A stretch of 8,293 nucleotides of DNA from an uncultured Alphaproteobacteria bacterium (GCA_903928755.1 CAIYSH010000478.1:1-8293); one strand, 5' to 3'; shown: positions 1 to 5,622, numbered from the stretch's first letter. Notes: generated by a model not told the origin, from the sequence alone. Program-made: numbers and translations.

Positions 1-52
1 CGCCATTCCAGACGTCTGCGAAAAAGGCGCGAAGTGTTTCAGCATTGGTCAT
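1..52 (-). CDS. Partial gene at left edge, possibly SnoaL-like/NTF2-fold protein
   Basis: Only the first 17 codons are visible, starting at an ATG on the minus strand. A GGAG Shine-Dalgarno-like sequence lies seven bases before the ATG, which supports a real start. The peptide begins MTNAETLRAFF and continues ADVWNG. A short helix followed by an aromatic-rich D-V-W-N-G stretch is typical of the first helix of SnoaL-like or NTF2-fold proteins (often annotated ester cyclase or polyketide cyclase). Seventeen residues are too few to assign a family securely. It lies 54 bases downstream of the siroheme synthase on the same strand and could be co-transcribed with it. Confidence 0.5.
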   Translation of the reverse strand, partial: MTNAETLRAFFADVWNG

Positions 53-61
53 GGCAGGGCT

Positions 62-74
62 CCGGGTCTCCCGG
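62..74. other. Short inverted repeat between cysG-like gene and the left-edge gene
   Basis: CCGGG, a TCT spacer and CCCGG form a 5+3+5 perfect inverted repeat in the 54-base gap between two minus-strand genes. On the minus strand it would form a small hairpin, and flanking AGGG/CCCT could extend the stem with a bulge. There is no T-run after it, so an intrinsic terminator is not well supported. It also carries the GGAG used as the ribosome binding site of the left-edge gene, so folding could affect that gene's translation. The function is inferred only. Confidence 0.3.
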
Positions 75-106
75 CCCTATGAACCCTTTACGGGCGCCTG
101 TCTATA

Positions 107-1009
107 TTATCCGGGTAAAATTATCGGATGAGGCAGGATTTCAACGGCTATGCCTGCCGCTCCCAGCATTTTGACTTCAGTCTCCGGGTCTCCGCAGACC
201 AGGCGGATGACCGTCTGGCCGGTCCCGGTCCATCGGGCAATCCGGTCGGGGGGAGAAGCCTCCGGATCGCAGCGTTCGGCGTCCCTGCGAACCATGGCCA
301 CGACGCCAGGGTCGGCGCCGGGATCAGCGACCACAATGTCAGCTGCCGAAAGTGCGCGGGCTGCGCGCAGGGTCAGCAGGTCTGAGGGTCCCTCGGCCCG
401 AATGATCTGGACCTTGCCCATCCGGGAGGCCGCTGGATCGGCAAGTTCAGCCTCGAAAAGGCGCCGGGCCAGCGCCATGTCCCCGTCCAGCGCTGCCTTG
501 ACCGCCGGGCCGTCCAGAGCCTGACGCAGGAAGCTGCGACGCTCGCCCAGATCGGGAAAGCGCACCTTCACCTGCCCCTGAAAGCTGGCCAGCAGGGCGG
601 CGGCCCGACCGGCACCTTCCGGGACCTTCTGTTCGATGTCATTGCGCAGGCGGGCAGCCAGGGTCGGCGAGCCACCGCCGGTGCCAACGGCGGCGACCAC
701 GCTGCCCCTGTCGATCACCGCCGGAGTCGTGAAGTCGCACATGGCCGGACGGTCGGTCACATTGACCAGAGCGCCTGCCGAGCGGGCCAGAGCCGCTGCC
801 GACTTCATGGCACCGTCCTCGCCGTCGGCGATGAAGACCAGCCGGGCACCTTGATAGGTTTCTGTCTTGCCGCCATCCTCGGCTGAACAGCGGCGGACCT
901 CGGCTGGCGAACCTTCGAACAGCCGGGCCTTGGCCTCTGCCCCTTCGCCATCGCCGACGATGACTATGACAGCCCCCCTCAGGGGGAAGAAGGCGGGAAA
1001 GACGTCCAC
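107..1009 (-). CDS. cysG: Siroheme synthase, CysG-type, with degenerate C-terminal methyltransferase half
   Basis: This is a precorrin-2 dehydrogenase/sirohydrochlorin ferrochelatase, which oxidises precorrin-2 with NAD+ and inserts Fe2+ to make siroheme for sulfite or nitrite reductase. The start FPAFFPLRG, the NAD-binding IVIVGDGEGAEAKARL (about 15-30), NVTD with Asp86 matching E. coli CysG Asp104, and GTGGGSPTLAARLR (109-122) identify the N-terminal domain. Thr110 stands where E. coli CysG has Ser128. The dimerisation region with GERRSF (155-160) follows. From about residue 199 the chain resembles the beginning of uroporphyrinogen-III methyltransferase (GPSDLLTLRAARAL, ADIVVADP, VAMVRRDAER, VIRLVCGDP, AGIAVEILP) but stops at 300 residues, against about 457 in E. 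coli CysG. The usual GAGPGD glycine loop reads RAEGPSD, so methylation is unlikely. The start is GTG with an AGGA about 10 bases upstream. It lies 16 bases after the cytochrome c gene on the same strand. I see dehydrogenase/chelatase identity clearly; loss of the third activity is inferred. Confidence 0.88.
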   Translation of the reverse strand: MDVFPAFFPLRGAVIVIVGDGEGAEAKARLFEGSPAEVRRCSAEDGGKTETYQGARLVFIADGEDGAMKSAAALARSAGALVNVTDRPAMCDFTTPAVIDRGSVVAAVGTGGGSPTLAARLRNDIEQKVPEGAGRAAALLASFQGQVKVRFPDLGERRSFLRQALDGPAVKAALDGDMALARRLFEAELADPAASRMGKVQIIRAEGPSDLLTLRAARALSAADIVVADPGADPGVVAMVRRDAERCDPEASPPDRIARWTGTGQTVIRLVCGDPETEVKMLGAAGIAVEILPHPIILPG

Positions 1010-1025
1010 GGGTAATCCTGGGGTT

Positions 1026-1376
1026 TCAGTTCAGGGTCTTCATATAGGCAATCAGCGCTGCACGGTCAGCGGCAACCGGCCAGCTACCCGGCATGCGCGT
1101 GCCCGGCGCAAATTTTTTCGGGGCGCTCATGAAGGCGTCGAGGTTTTCGTCCGTCCAGGTTCCGGATTTGCCCTTGAGGGCCTCGGAGAAGGCATAGTCA
1201 GGCAAAGCGGCAATGGCGCGTTTCGATACCCCGACCAGACTTGGCCCGCTCAGTGAGCTCTTCTGCAGGTGGCAGGTCTTGCACTGCAGCTGGAAAATCT
1301 TCTGGCCATCTGCTGCCGCAGCACCTGACGTCAGGGCCAGGAGGCTTATGGATCCAAGAACGAGGGCTCTGAACAT
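1026..1376 (-). CDS. Exported class I cytochrome c
   Basis: This 116-residue protein is a small monoheme c-type cytochrome of the class I (cytochrome c2-like) family. Residues 1-22 form a Sec signal peptide (basic start, hydrophobic core LVLGSISLLAL, likely cleavage after AAA before Asp23). The haem-binding motif CKTCH has Cys32, Cys35 and His36. The GTRMPG segment near the C-terminus gives Met95 as the probable sixth ligand. GPSLVGV (44-50) and the closing helix ALIAYMKTLN are also typical. Length and architecture fit a periplasmic electron shuttle. It is transcribed divergently from an iorAB-type molybdenum hydroxylase and could take electrons from it; that link is inferred from position. 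The SD is GGAG in CCCGGAGCCCGCC before the ATG. The siroheme synthase follows in the same direction. Confidence 0.9.
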   Translation of the reverse strand: MFRALVLGSISLLALTSGAAAADGQKIFQLQCKTCHLQKSSLSGPSLVGVSKRAIAALPDYAFSEALKGKSGTWTDENLDAFMSAPKKFAPGTRMPGSWPVAADRAALIAYMKTLN

Positions 1377-1410
1377 GGCGGGCTCCGGGCTGGTTGCATC
1401 CGCAGCCTAG

Positions 1411-1435
1411 CCGTCGCGGGTCCATATCGCGACGG
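1411..1435. repeat. Perfect 8+9+8 inverted repeat, candidate operator
   Basis: CCGTCGCG, a 9-base spacer GGTCCATAT, and CGCGACGG form a perfect dyad in the divergent intergenic region. It begins 35 bases upstream of the cytochrome c ATG and ends 123 bases before the hydroxylase ATG. The arm length and spacing suit a dimeric regulator such as a TetR-, GntR- or LacI-type protein. Alternatively it is a hairpin in the cytochrome mRNA leader. No regulator gene is in the window, so its identity is unknown. Confidence 0.5.
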
Positions 1436-1543
1436 AAAATCAGGTCTGGTCTCCCCATCACGCTTCAGGGGGCGATTTTTCCTGAACGGGCCCCTAGCCC
1501 TTGCAGACTGAACACTGTTAGGATTTTCCAACCCAATGGTTCC

Positions 1544-1550
1544 GGAAGGG
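1544..1550 (+). promoter_or_regulatory. Ribosome binding site that sets the iorA-type start
   Basis: GGAAGGG lies eight bases before the ATG at 1559. The open frame extends upstream to an ATG at 1394, which has no comparable site. The peptide from 1559 begins exactly where [2Fe-2S] subunits of this family begin, so this site fixes the start. Confidence 0.75.
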
Positions 1551-1558
1551 ATGATGCA

Positions 1559-2032
1559 ATGGCGACGACGCTCGATATCAACGGAAAGTCGGTGGCGGTC
1601 AGCGCCACTTCGGAAACCCCCCTGTTGTGGGTCTTGAGGGATGAAGCGGGTCTGACCGGCTCCAAGTTCGGCTGCGGCATCGGCCAGTGTGGTGCCTGCA
1701 CCGTGCTGGCGGATGGCACCCCCATCCGGTCCTGCTCGGTCCCCATTGCCAGCCTGGCCGGGGTCAAGATCGCCACGATTGAAAGCCTGGGCGGTGCCCA
1801 TGCCCTGCAGCAGGCCTGGGTAAAGCACGATGTGCCCCAGTGCGGATACTGCCAGTCCGGTCAGCTGATGAGCGCTGCCGCCCTTCTGGCCAGCAATCCC
1901 AAGCCCACTGACGCCGACATTGACGCCGCCATGGATGGAAACATCTGCCGCTGCGGTGCCTATCAGCGCATCCGCGCTGCCATCAAGGACGCTGCCGGTC
2001 TCGGTGACGCCTCAGAAACCGCCAAGGCATAG
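1559..2032 (+). CDS. iorA: [2Fe-2S] subunit of a molybdenum hydroxylase (isoquinoline 1-oxidoreductase alpha type)
   Basis: This 157-residue protein is the small electron-transfer subunit of a xanthine-oxidase-family enzyme, passing electrons from the Mo centre to an acceptor. The N-terminal plant-type ferredoxin domain has Cys39, Cys44, Cys47 and Cys59 (GCGIGQCGAC then SCS). The C-terminal helical domain has CGYCQSGQ with Cys95 and Cys98, and CRC with Cys130 and Cys132, for the second cluster near the molybdopterin. Length matches the two-subunit Ior branch (about 150 residues). It has no signal peptide, so it may be exported bound to the large subunit, which carries a Tat-like signal. Its stop is 11 bases before the large-subunit ATG. 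The symbol reflects family; the true substrate is not known and other two-subunit hydroxylases look similar. Confidence 0.92.
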   Translation: MATTLDINGKSVAVSATSETPLLWVLRDEAGLTGSKFGCGIGQCGACTVLADGTPIRSCSVPIASLAGVKIATIESLGGAHALQQAWVKHDVPQCGYCQSGQLMSAAALLASNPKPTDADIDAAMDGNICRCGAYQRIRAAIKDAAGLGDASETAKA

Positions 2033-2038
2033 GGGAGG
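2032..2038 (+). promoter_or_regulatory. Ribosome binding site of the large subunit
   Basis: GGGGAGG overlaps the last base of the small-subunit stop codon and ends five bases before the ATG at 2044, which supports that start and tight coupling of the two subunits. Confidence 0.7.
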
Positions 2039-2043
2039 TCATC

Positions 2044-4224
2044 ATGAACGCACCTGTGAATTCCAAAGATCTGAAAACCGGCTCCACCCGTCGTGAACTG
2101 GTGGTCGGTGCCACCCTGGTGGGCGGCGCCCTGCTGGTGGGCTGCGGCCCGGGCGACATACTGGCCGTGGGCGCCAAGGCTGACTTCGGGGCCTTCGGGC
2201 CTTTCATCAAGATCGCCGCCGACGGCGCCGTCACGGTGATTTCCAAGCACATCGAATTCGGCCAGGGCAATCATGCAGGCCTCGCCGCCATTGTCGCCGA
2301 AGAGCTGGACGCCGACTGGAGCAAGGTCACGGTCGAACAGGCCGCTGCGAACGCCAAGGTCTATGCCAATCTCGGCATGGGCGTACAGGGCACGGGCGGT
2401 TCCACCGCCATCGCCAACAGCTGGATGCAGCTGCGCAAGGCTGGTGCCTCGGCCCGGGCCATGTTTGTCGACGCTGCCGCTGCGAAATGGAGCCTTCCCG
2501 CCGCTGAAATCACCGTCAAGGACGGCGTGGTCTCTCACGCAAAGTCCGGCAAGTCCGCTGGCTTTGGCGACCTTCTGGCCGATGCCGCCATCATGAAGCC
2601 TCCTGAAACGCCGACCCTGAAGGACCCCAAGGCCTTCACCCTGATCGGCACGGACCGGGTCCGTCGAAAGGACTCCCAGGCCAAAAGCGATGGCACGGCC
2701 CGCTTCACCCAGGACGTTCAGCTTCCCAACATGCTCACCGCCATGGTCGCCCACGCACCCCGGTTCGGTGCGACAGTAGCCAGTTTTGACGCCACCGAGG
2801 CCAGGAAGGTCCCGGGCGTGGTCGACGTCTTCCAGATTCCCACCGGCGTCGCCGTGGTCGCCGACAACACCTATGCCGCAAAGGCGGGCCGTGAGGCCCT
2901 GAAGGTTACCTGGGACGAGTCAAAGTGCCAGAAGCACAGCTCCGACAAGCTGACGGCCGACTATACCCAATGGGCTGCGGGCAAGGGCACCTTGCCTGAA
3001 AAGACCCCCTGGCAGGCCTTTGAGACCCGGGGCGACGCCACAAAGCCGACAGAAGGCCAGATCTTCGAAGCGGCCTATGATTTCCCCTTCCTGGCCCATG
3101 CCACCATGGAGCCCATGAACTGCGTGGCCGAGATCGGCGGCGGCAAGAACAAGCTGACCTTCGGCTCGCAGATCCCGACCGTGGATCAGCTCAATACCGC
3201 CAAGATCGTCATGACCCTGCCTGGCAAGGTCGAGATCGAGACCCTGTTCGCGGGCGGCTCCTTCGGCCGTCGCGGCAACTTCCAGTCCGACTATGCGGTG
3301 GAATGCGTGCACATCGCCAAGAAGGTTGGCGGCGGACGGCCGGTCAAGCTGGTCTGGACCCGGGAAGACGACATGACGGCCGGCTATTTCCGGCCCCTGA
3401 CCCACCACCGCGTGAAGATCGTGACGGACAAGGATGGCTATCCGGTCTCCTGGACCCACCGCGTTGTCACCCAGACCCTGATGAAGGGCTCGCCCATGCC
3501 GACCAAGGGCGTGGATGAGACGACGGTGGAGGGGACCAAGGGTTCGCCCTATCTCAAGGCCACCCCGGTGGTGGATGCCCAGGTTCTCTTACCCGACCTG
3601 GACGTTCCGGTCCTGTGGTGGCGCTCGGTGGGCGCGACCCATACCGCTTTTGTCATGGAGCACACCATTGACCAGCTGGCCCGCAAGGCCGGCAAGGATC
3701 CGGTGGCATACCGCATGGCCATGTATGAGAAGGCTGGTGCCACGCGTCACATGGCCGTCCTGAAACTGGCGCTGGAAAAGGCCGGTCCGGTAACCCCGGG
3801 CTGGTCACGCGGCGTGGCCGTCCACGAAAGCTTCGGCACCGCCGTGGCCCAGGTGGCGGAAGTCAAGCTGGTGGACGGGGTTCCCAAGGTCGGCCGCGTT
3901 GTGGCCGCCGTGGATTGCGGCATCGCCATCGCCCCCAACCAGATCGCCGCCCAGATGGAAGGCGGCATCTGCTATGGGCTGTCAGCGGGCCTGTTCGGTC
4001 GGGTCAGCCTCAAGGACGGCGCGGTCGAGCAGACCAATTTCGACACCTACCGCGTCCTGCGCAACTCCGAAGCGCCCCACGTGGAAACCCACATCCTGCC
4101 GTCGGGCAATGCGCCGACCGGCGTGGGTGAACCGGGGGTTCCGGTCATCGCGCCTGCGGTAGCCAATGCCATCCTGGCGCTGAACGGTCAGGCGACGAAT
4201 AGTCTGCCGATGGTGAAAGCTTAG
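2044..4224 (+). CDS. iorB: Molybdopterin-binding large subunit of a molybdenum hydroxylase (isoquinoline 1-oxidoreductase beta type)
   Basis: This 726-residue catalytic subunit belongs to the xanthine oxidase family, which hydroxylates N-heterocycles or aldehydes with oxygen from water. The N-terminus has STRRELVVG (Arg16-Arg17) before a hydrophobic stretch, resembling a Tat signal, with a lipobox-like LLVGC at Cys34. Cofactor-binding signatures include GQGNH (73-77), QGTGGST (115-121), ATMEPMNC (353-360), GGSFGRRGN (404-412) and the closing GVGEPGVPVIAPAVANAI (693-710). Glu696 in GVGEPG is the expected catalytic glutamate. Length is near the usual 700-780 of this branch. There is no FAD or haem domain, so electrons must leave through the small subunit to an outside acceptor. 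IorAB of Brevundimonas diminuta uses the cytosine dinucleotide form of Mo cofactor, consistent with the mocA-like gene nearby. Substrate cannot be read from sequence; nicotinate- or aldehyde-type activity is possible. Confidence 0.9.
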   Translation: MNAPVNSKDLKTGSTRRELVVGATLVGGALLVGCGPGDILAVGAKADFGAFGPFIKIAADGAVTVISKHIEFGQGNHAGLAAIVAEELDADWSKVTVEQAAANAKVYANLGMGVQGTGGSTAIANSWMQLRKAGASARAMFVDAAAAKWSLPAAEITVKDGVVSHAKSGKSAGFGDLLADAAIMKPPETPTLKDPKAFTLIGTDRVRRKDSQAKSDGTARFTQDVQLPNMLTAMVAHAPRFGATVASFDATEARKVPGVVDVFQIPTGVAVVADNTYAAKAGREALKVTWDESKCQKHSSDKLTADYTQWAAGKGTLPEKTPWQAFETRGDATKPTEGQIFEAAYDFPFLAHATMEPMNCVAEIGGGKNKLTFGSQIPTVDQLNTAKIVMTLPGKVEIETLFAGGSFGRRGNFQSDYAVECVHIAKKVGGGRPVKLVWTREDDMTAGYFRPLTHHRVKIVTDKDGYPVSWTHRVVTQTLMKGSPMPTKGVDETTVEGTKGSPYLKATPVVDAQVLLPDLDVPVLWWRSVGATHTAFVMEHTIDQLARKAGKDPVAYRMAMYEKAGATRHMAVLKLALEKAGPVTPGWSRGVAVHESFGTAVAQVAEVKLVDGVPKVGRVVAAVDCGIAIAPNQIAAQMEGGICYGLSAGLFGRVSLKDGAVEQTNFDTYRVLRNSEAPHVETHILPSGNAPTGVGEPGVPVIAPAVANAILALNGQATNSLPMVKA

Positions 4225-4228
4225 AGAT

Positions 4229-4263
4229 GGAGGCGGGGGCTGAGCGATCGGCCCCCTTCCTCC
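4229..4263 (+). terminator. GC-rich hairpin after iorB, probable terminator
   Basis: GGAGG and GGGGGC on the left pair with GCCCCC and CCTCC on the right around a 10-base loop (4241-4250), with one C and a TT mismatched inside the stem. It begins five bases after the stop codon. No clear T-run follows immediately (only ATTTT about 10 bases later), so it may act as a transcript-stabilising 3' hairpin or a weak intrinsic terminator. Confidence 0.55.
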
Positions 4264-4295
4264 CTGACTGGATTTTGTCGGCGATCTCTGTTACA

Positions 4296-4313
4296 TGACC
4301 AACTAAATGGTCA
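4296..4313. promoter_or_regulatory. Perfect 6+6+6 inverted repeat, candidate antitoxin operator
   Basis: TGACCA, spacer ACTAAA, and TGGTCA form a perfect dyad whose right arm touches the antitoxin's ribosome binding site. Type II antitoxins commonly bind palindromes in their own promoter and repress it, with the toxin as co-repressor. Position and symmetry fit that role. I could not place a convincing -35/-10 pair, so the promoter itself is uncertain. Confidence 0.5.
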
Positions 4314-4318
4314 GGAGG
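4313..4318 (+). promoter_or_regulatory. Strong ribosome binding site of the antitoxin
   Basis: AGGAGG, a full match to the Shine-Dalgarno consensus, lies five bases before the ATG at 4324. The toxin lacks such a site, so the antitoxin should be made in excess. Confidence 0.8.
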
Positions 4319-4323
4319 AAGCT

Positions 4324-4566
4324 ATGGACGCCGTCAACCTAGCCGACGCCAAGGCCCACTTGAGTGAACTAGTGGATCGTGTCGTTCAGGGGGAGTCTAT
4401 TGAGATTACTCGGCGTGGTCGTCCAGTCGCCAAACTCATAGCCGCCAAAGCGCCTCGAAAATCGATTGACCCTTTGGCCCTTGCGGCCTTCACGTCGGGT
4501 CTGCCGCCGCAATCGCAAAGCGCTGAAGACCTAGTGCGGTCACTCCGTGAGGGTGACCGCTACTAG
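4324..4566 (+). CDS. Phd/YefM-family antitoxin
   Basis: This 80-residue protein is the antitoxin of a type II toxin-antitoxin pair. It should neutralise the PIN toxin encoded next to it and bind DNA to repress the operon. The N-terminal half (VNLADAKAHLSELVDRVVQG, then ESIEITRRGRPVAKLIA, 24-40) is the Phd/YefM DNA-binding and dimerisation fold. The acidic, flexible tail (about 50-80, ending SLREGDRY) is where such antitoxins wrap the toxin. Its stop overlaps the toxin's start by one base. Codon use is unlike the flanking genes: three CTA Leu codons plus ATA, ACT, CGA and CGT, which suggests recent acquisition. It is often called VapB by pairing, although its fold is Phd-like. Confidence 0.87.
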   Translation: MDAVNLADAKAHLSELVDRVVQGESIEITRRGRPVAKLIAAKAPRKSIDPLALAAFTSGLPPQSQSAEDLVRSLREGDRY

Positions 4567-4994
4567 TGTTTTATCTCGACACCTCTGTGATCGTTGCAGC
4601 CCTATCCAATGAAGGCATGACGCCCAAGGTTCAGACCTGGCTCGGCCTGCAGGATCCCGCGAACCTGCTGATCAGCGACTGGACAATTACCGAAATGTCT
4701 TCGGCCCTGGCCTTAAAGGTTCGGACCGGCCAGCTGACCTTGGACCAGCGTGCCGTGGCCTTGGGTCATTTCAACCGCCTGGTGGCCGAGAGTTTCAACA
4801 TAGCGCCGGTGCAAAGCTCGCAATTTCGGGCGGCGGCGCGCTTTACCGATCAACATGCGCTTGGCCTGCGAGCTGGGGACGCCCTCCACCTTGCGGTGGC
4901 GGCTGAACATGGTGCAGTCCTGATCACTCTGGATCAGGCGCTGGCCAGGGCGGGGCCGGAACTGGGGACACCGGTCGAGTTGTTGCGAGCTTAG
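4566..4994 (+). CDS. vapC: VapC-like PIN-domain ribonuclease toxin
   Basis: This 142-residue PIN-domain protein is the toxin of the module, a Mg2+-dependent ribonuclease that in characterised VapC proteins cleaves tRNA or rRNA. The four acidic active-site residues are visible: Asp5 in YLDTSVIV, Glu43 in TITEMSSAL, Asp105 in LRAGDALHLAVA, and Asp123 in LITLDQAL. Length is typical (130-145). The start is GTG at 4566, in the TAGTG junction with the antitoxin stop, so it probably depends on translational coupling. No residue looks lost, so the toxin is likely active. It ends eight bases before the end of the convergent mocA-like gene. The RNA target cannot be predicted. Confidence 0.88.
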   Translation: MFYLDTSVIVAALSNEGMTPKVQTWLGLQDPANLLISDWTITEMSSALALKVRTGQLTLDQRAVALGHFNRLVAESFNIAPVQSSQFRAAARFTDQHALGLRAGDALHLAVAAEHGAVLITLDQALARAGPELGTPVELLRA

Positions 4995-5005
4995 CCGGAG
5001 GGCTA
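4992..5005. other. Small inverted repeat carrying both convergent stop codons
   Basis: TAGCC, a GGAG loop and GGCTA form a perfect 5+4+5 repeat. Its two ends are the stop codons of the two convergent genes: TAG of the toxin on the plus strand and TAG of the mocA-like gene on the minus strand. It could be a minimal bidirectional hairpin, but the stem is short and no T-run follows on either strand. Confidence 0.35.
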
Positions 5006-5599
5006 GGTCCCCAAATCTCCCTGCACATCCACGTCAAATAGCACGCCGTTGCCCTTTGACTCCACCTGAACCAAACGGTCGCCTAGCCCTTTCAGAACAG
5101 CCCGGGCGCCCGTATCGCCCGTTAGGTTATGGAGCTCAGGAATAAGGTCTTTGCCAATCAAGGCTGGATGCCCCCGCTGGCCCTGGAAACACGCCGCTGC
5201 GGCAGGGGCGCCTGCCTCCACCGCCTCCATCAAGGGCTGGAAGATTGTCGCCGGGATCCTCGGCATGTCGCCCAGCAGAACGAAGACGGCCTTGGTGTCA
5301 TCAGGCAAAGCGGCGGCGGCGGTTCTTAAGGAGGCGCCCATGCCCTCGGCATAGTCCTTGGCCTCGACAATCCTCAGGCGATCCGTAGCGCCAAGGCGCT
5401 CAGCGCAGGCGTGGACAACCGCGGCGACTCTCACGCTGTCGGCCCCGGTGACCACGGTCACGGAACGAACCGGCGCGGCAAGAGCCGTGGTCAGGGCGGC
5501 CTCGATCAATAGGCCGTCGCCATAGGGCGCCAGCAGCTTGCCGCCGCCGAACCGGCTGCCGGTTCCCGCCGCCAGAAGGATCGCCTCGACCTCTGTCAT
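5003..5599 (-). CDS. mocA: MocA-like molybdenum cofactor cytidylyltransferase
   Basis: This 198-residue nucleotidyltransferase of the MobA/MocA family probably transfers CMP from CTP to Mo-molybdopterin, giving the cytosine dinucleotide cofactor used by IorAB-type hydroxylases. The N-terminal nucleotide-binding loop LLAAGTGSRFGGGKLL (8-23) has an AAG core as in MocA rather than the LAGG of MobA. DYAEGMGASLRTA (82-94), the metal-binding GDMP (110-113), GHPALIG (143-149), GDTGAR (161-166) and DVDVQGDL (189-196) follow the family pattern throughout. The ATG has an AAGG-type site about seven bases upstream. It is divergent from moaA across 23 bases and convergent with the toxin gene. Nucleotide choice (CTP versus GTP) is inferred from motifs and neighbourhood; related MobA-like proteins of uncharacterised substrate exist. 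Confidence 0.82.
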   Translation of the reverse strand: MTEVEAILLAAGTGSRFGGGKLLAPYGDGLLIEAALTTALAAPVRSVTVVTGADSVRVAAVVHACAERLGATDRLRIVEAKDYAEGMGASLRTAAAALPDDTKAVFVLLGDMPRIPATIFQPLMEAVEAGAPAAAACFQGQRGHPALIGKDLIPELHNLTGDTGARAVLKGLGDRLVQVESKGNGVLFDVDVQGDLGT

Positions 5600-5622
5600 C
5601 CGTCCGCCTTTGCCTCTATGTT
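5600..5622. promoter_or_regulatory. Very short divergent gap between mocA and moaA
   Basis: Only 23 bases separate the two start codons. The minus-strand side holds an AAGGCGGA ribosome binding site for mocA. The plus-strand side shows no Shine-Dalgarno for moaA. TATGTT at 5617-5622 resembles a -10 box, with CTGTCA at 5593-5598 as a poor -35 at an 18-base spacing. That would start transcription about 5629, almost at the second in-frame ATG (5632). Promoters probably overlap the coding ends. Confidence 0.35.

Larger units (their letters stand above)
1377..1558. promoter_or_regulatory. Divergent intergenic region between cytochrome c and iorAB-type genes
   Basis: These 182 bases must hold the promoters for the minus-strand cytochrome c and the plus-strand hydroxylase genes. 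Visible structures are a perfect inverted repeat (1411-1435, listed separately), three copies of a GATTTTCC-like word (1434-1441 on the minus strand; 1474-1482 with one extra T; 1522-1529) and two CTGAAC copies (1482-1487 and 1508-1513). TTGCAG at 1501-1506 could serve as a -35 element for the hydroxylase, but I cannot pair it with a convincing -10 box. The region also has an open frame continuous with the [2Fe-2S] subunit, which I do not regard as coding. Confidence 0.6.

Noticed and set aside
972..985. C-run and G-run hairpin near the 5' end of the cysG-like gene
   Set aside because: It encodes the conserved Pro-Leu-Arg-Gly of the protein, so codon constraint in high-GC DNA accounts for it.
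1394..1558. Upstream extension of the [2Fe-2S] subunit by 55 codons
   Set aside because: The family begins at the 1559 ATG, which has a good ribosome binding site. The extension is Arg/Ser/Pro-rich, not signal-like, and covers the intergenic dyad.
1963..2754. Open frame of 263 codons on the minus strand over the start of iorB
   Set aside because: It lies opposite the well-supported iorA end and iorB start, has low-complexity composition and shows no family motif.
4225..4323. Possible insertion-sequence ends or target-site duplication flanking the toxin-antitoxin module
   Set aside because: I found no terminal inverted repeats, direct repeats or transposase remnant. Only a hairpin after iorB and the short operator-like dyad are visible.
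1198..5314. Direct repeat TCAGGCAAAGCGGC at 1198-1211 and 5301-5314
   Set aside because: Both copies encode Ala-Ala-Leu-Pro-Asp on the minus strand inside unrelated genes (cytochrome c and mocA). Coincidence of short peptide and codon choice is the simplest explanation.
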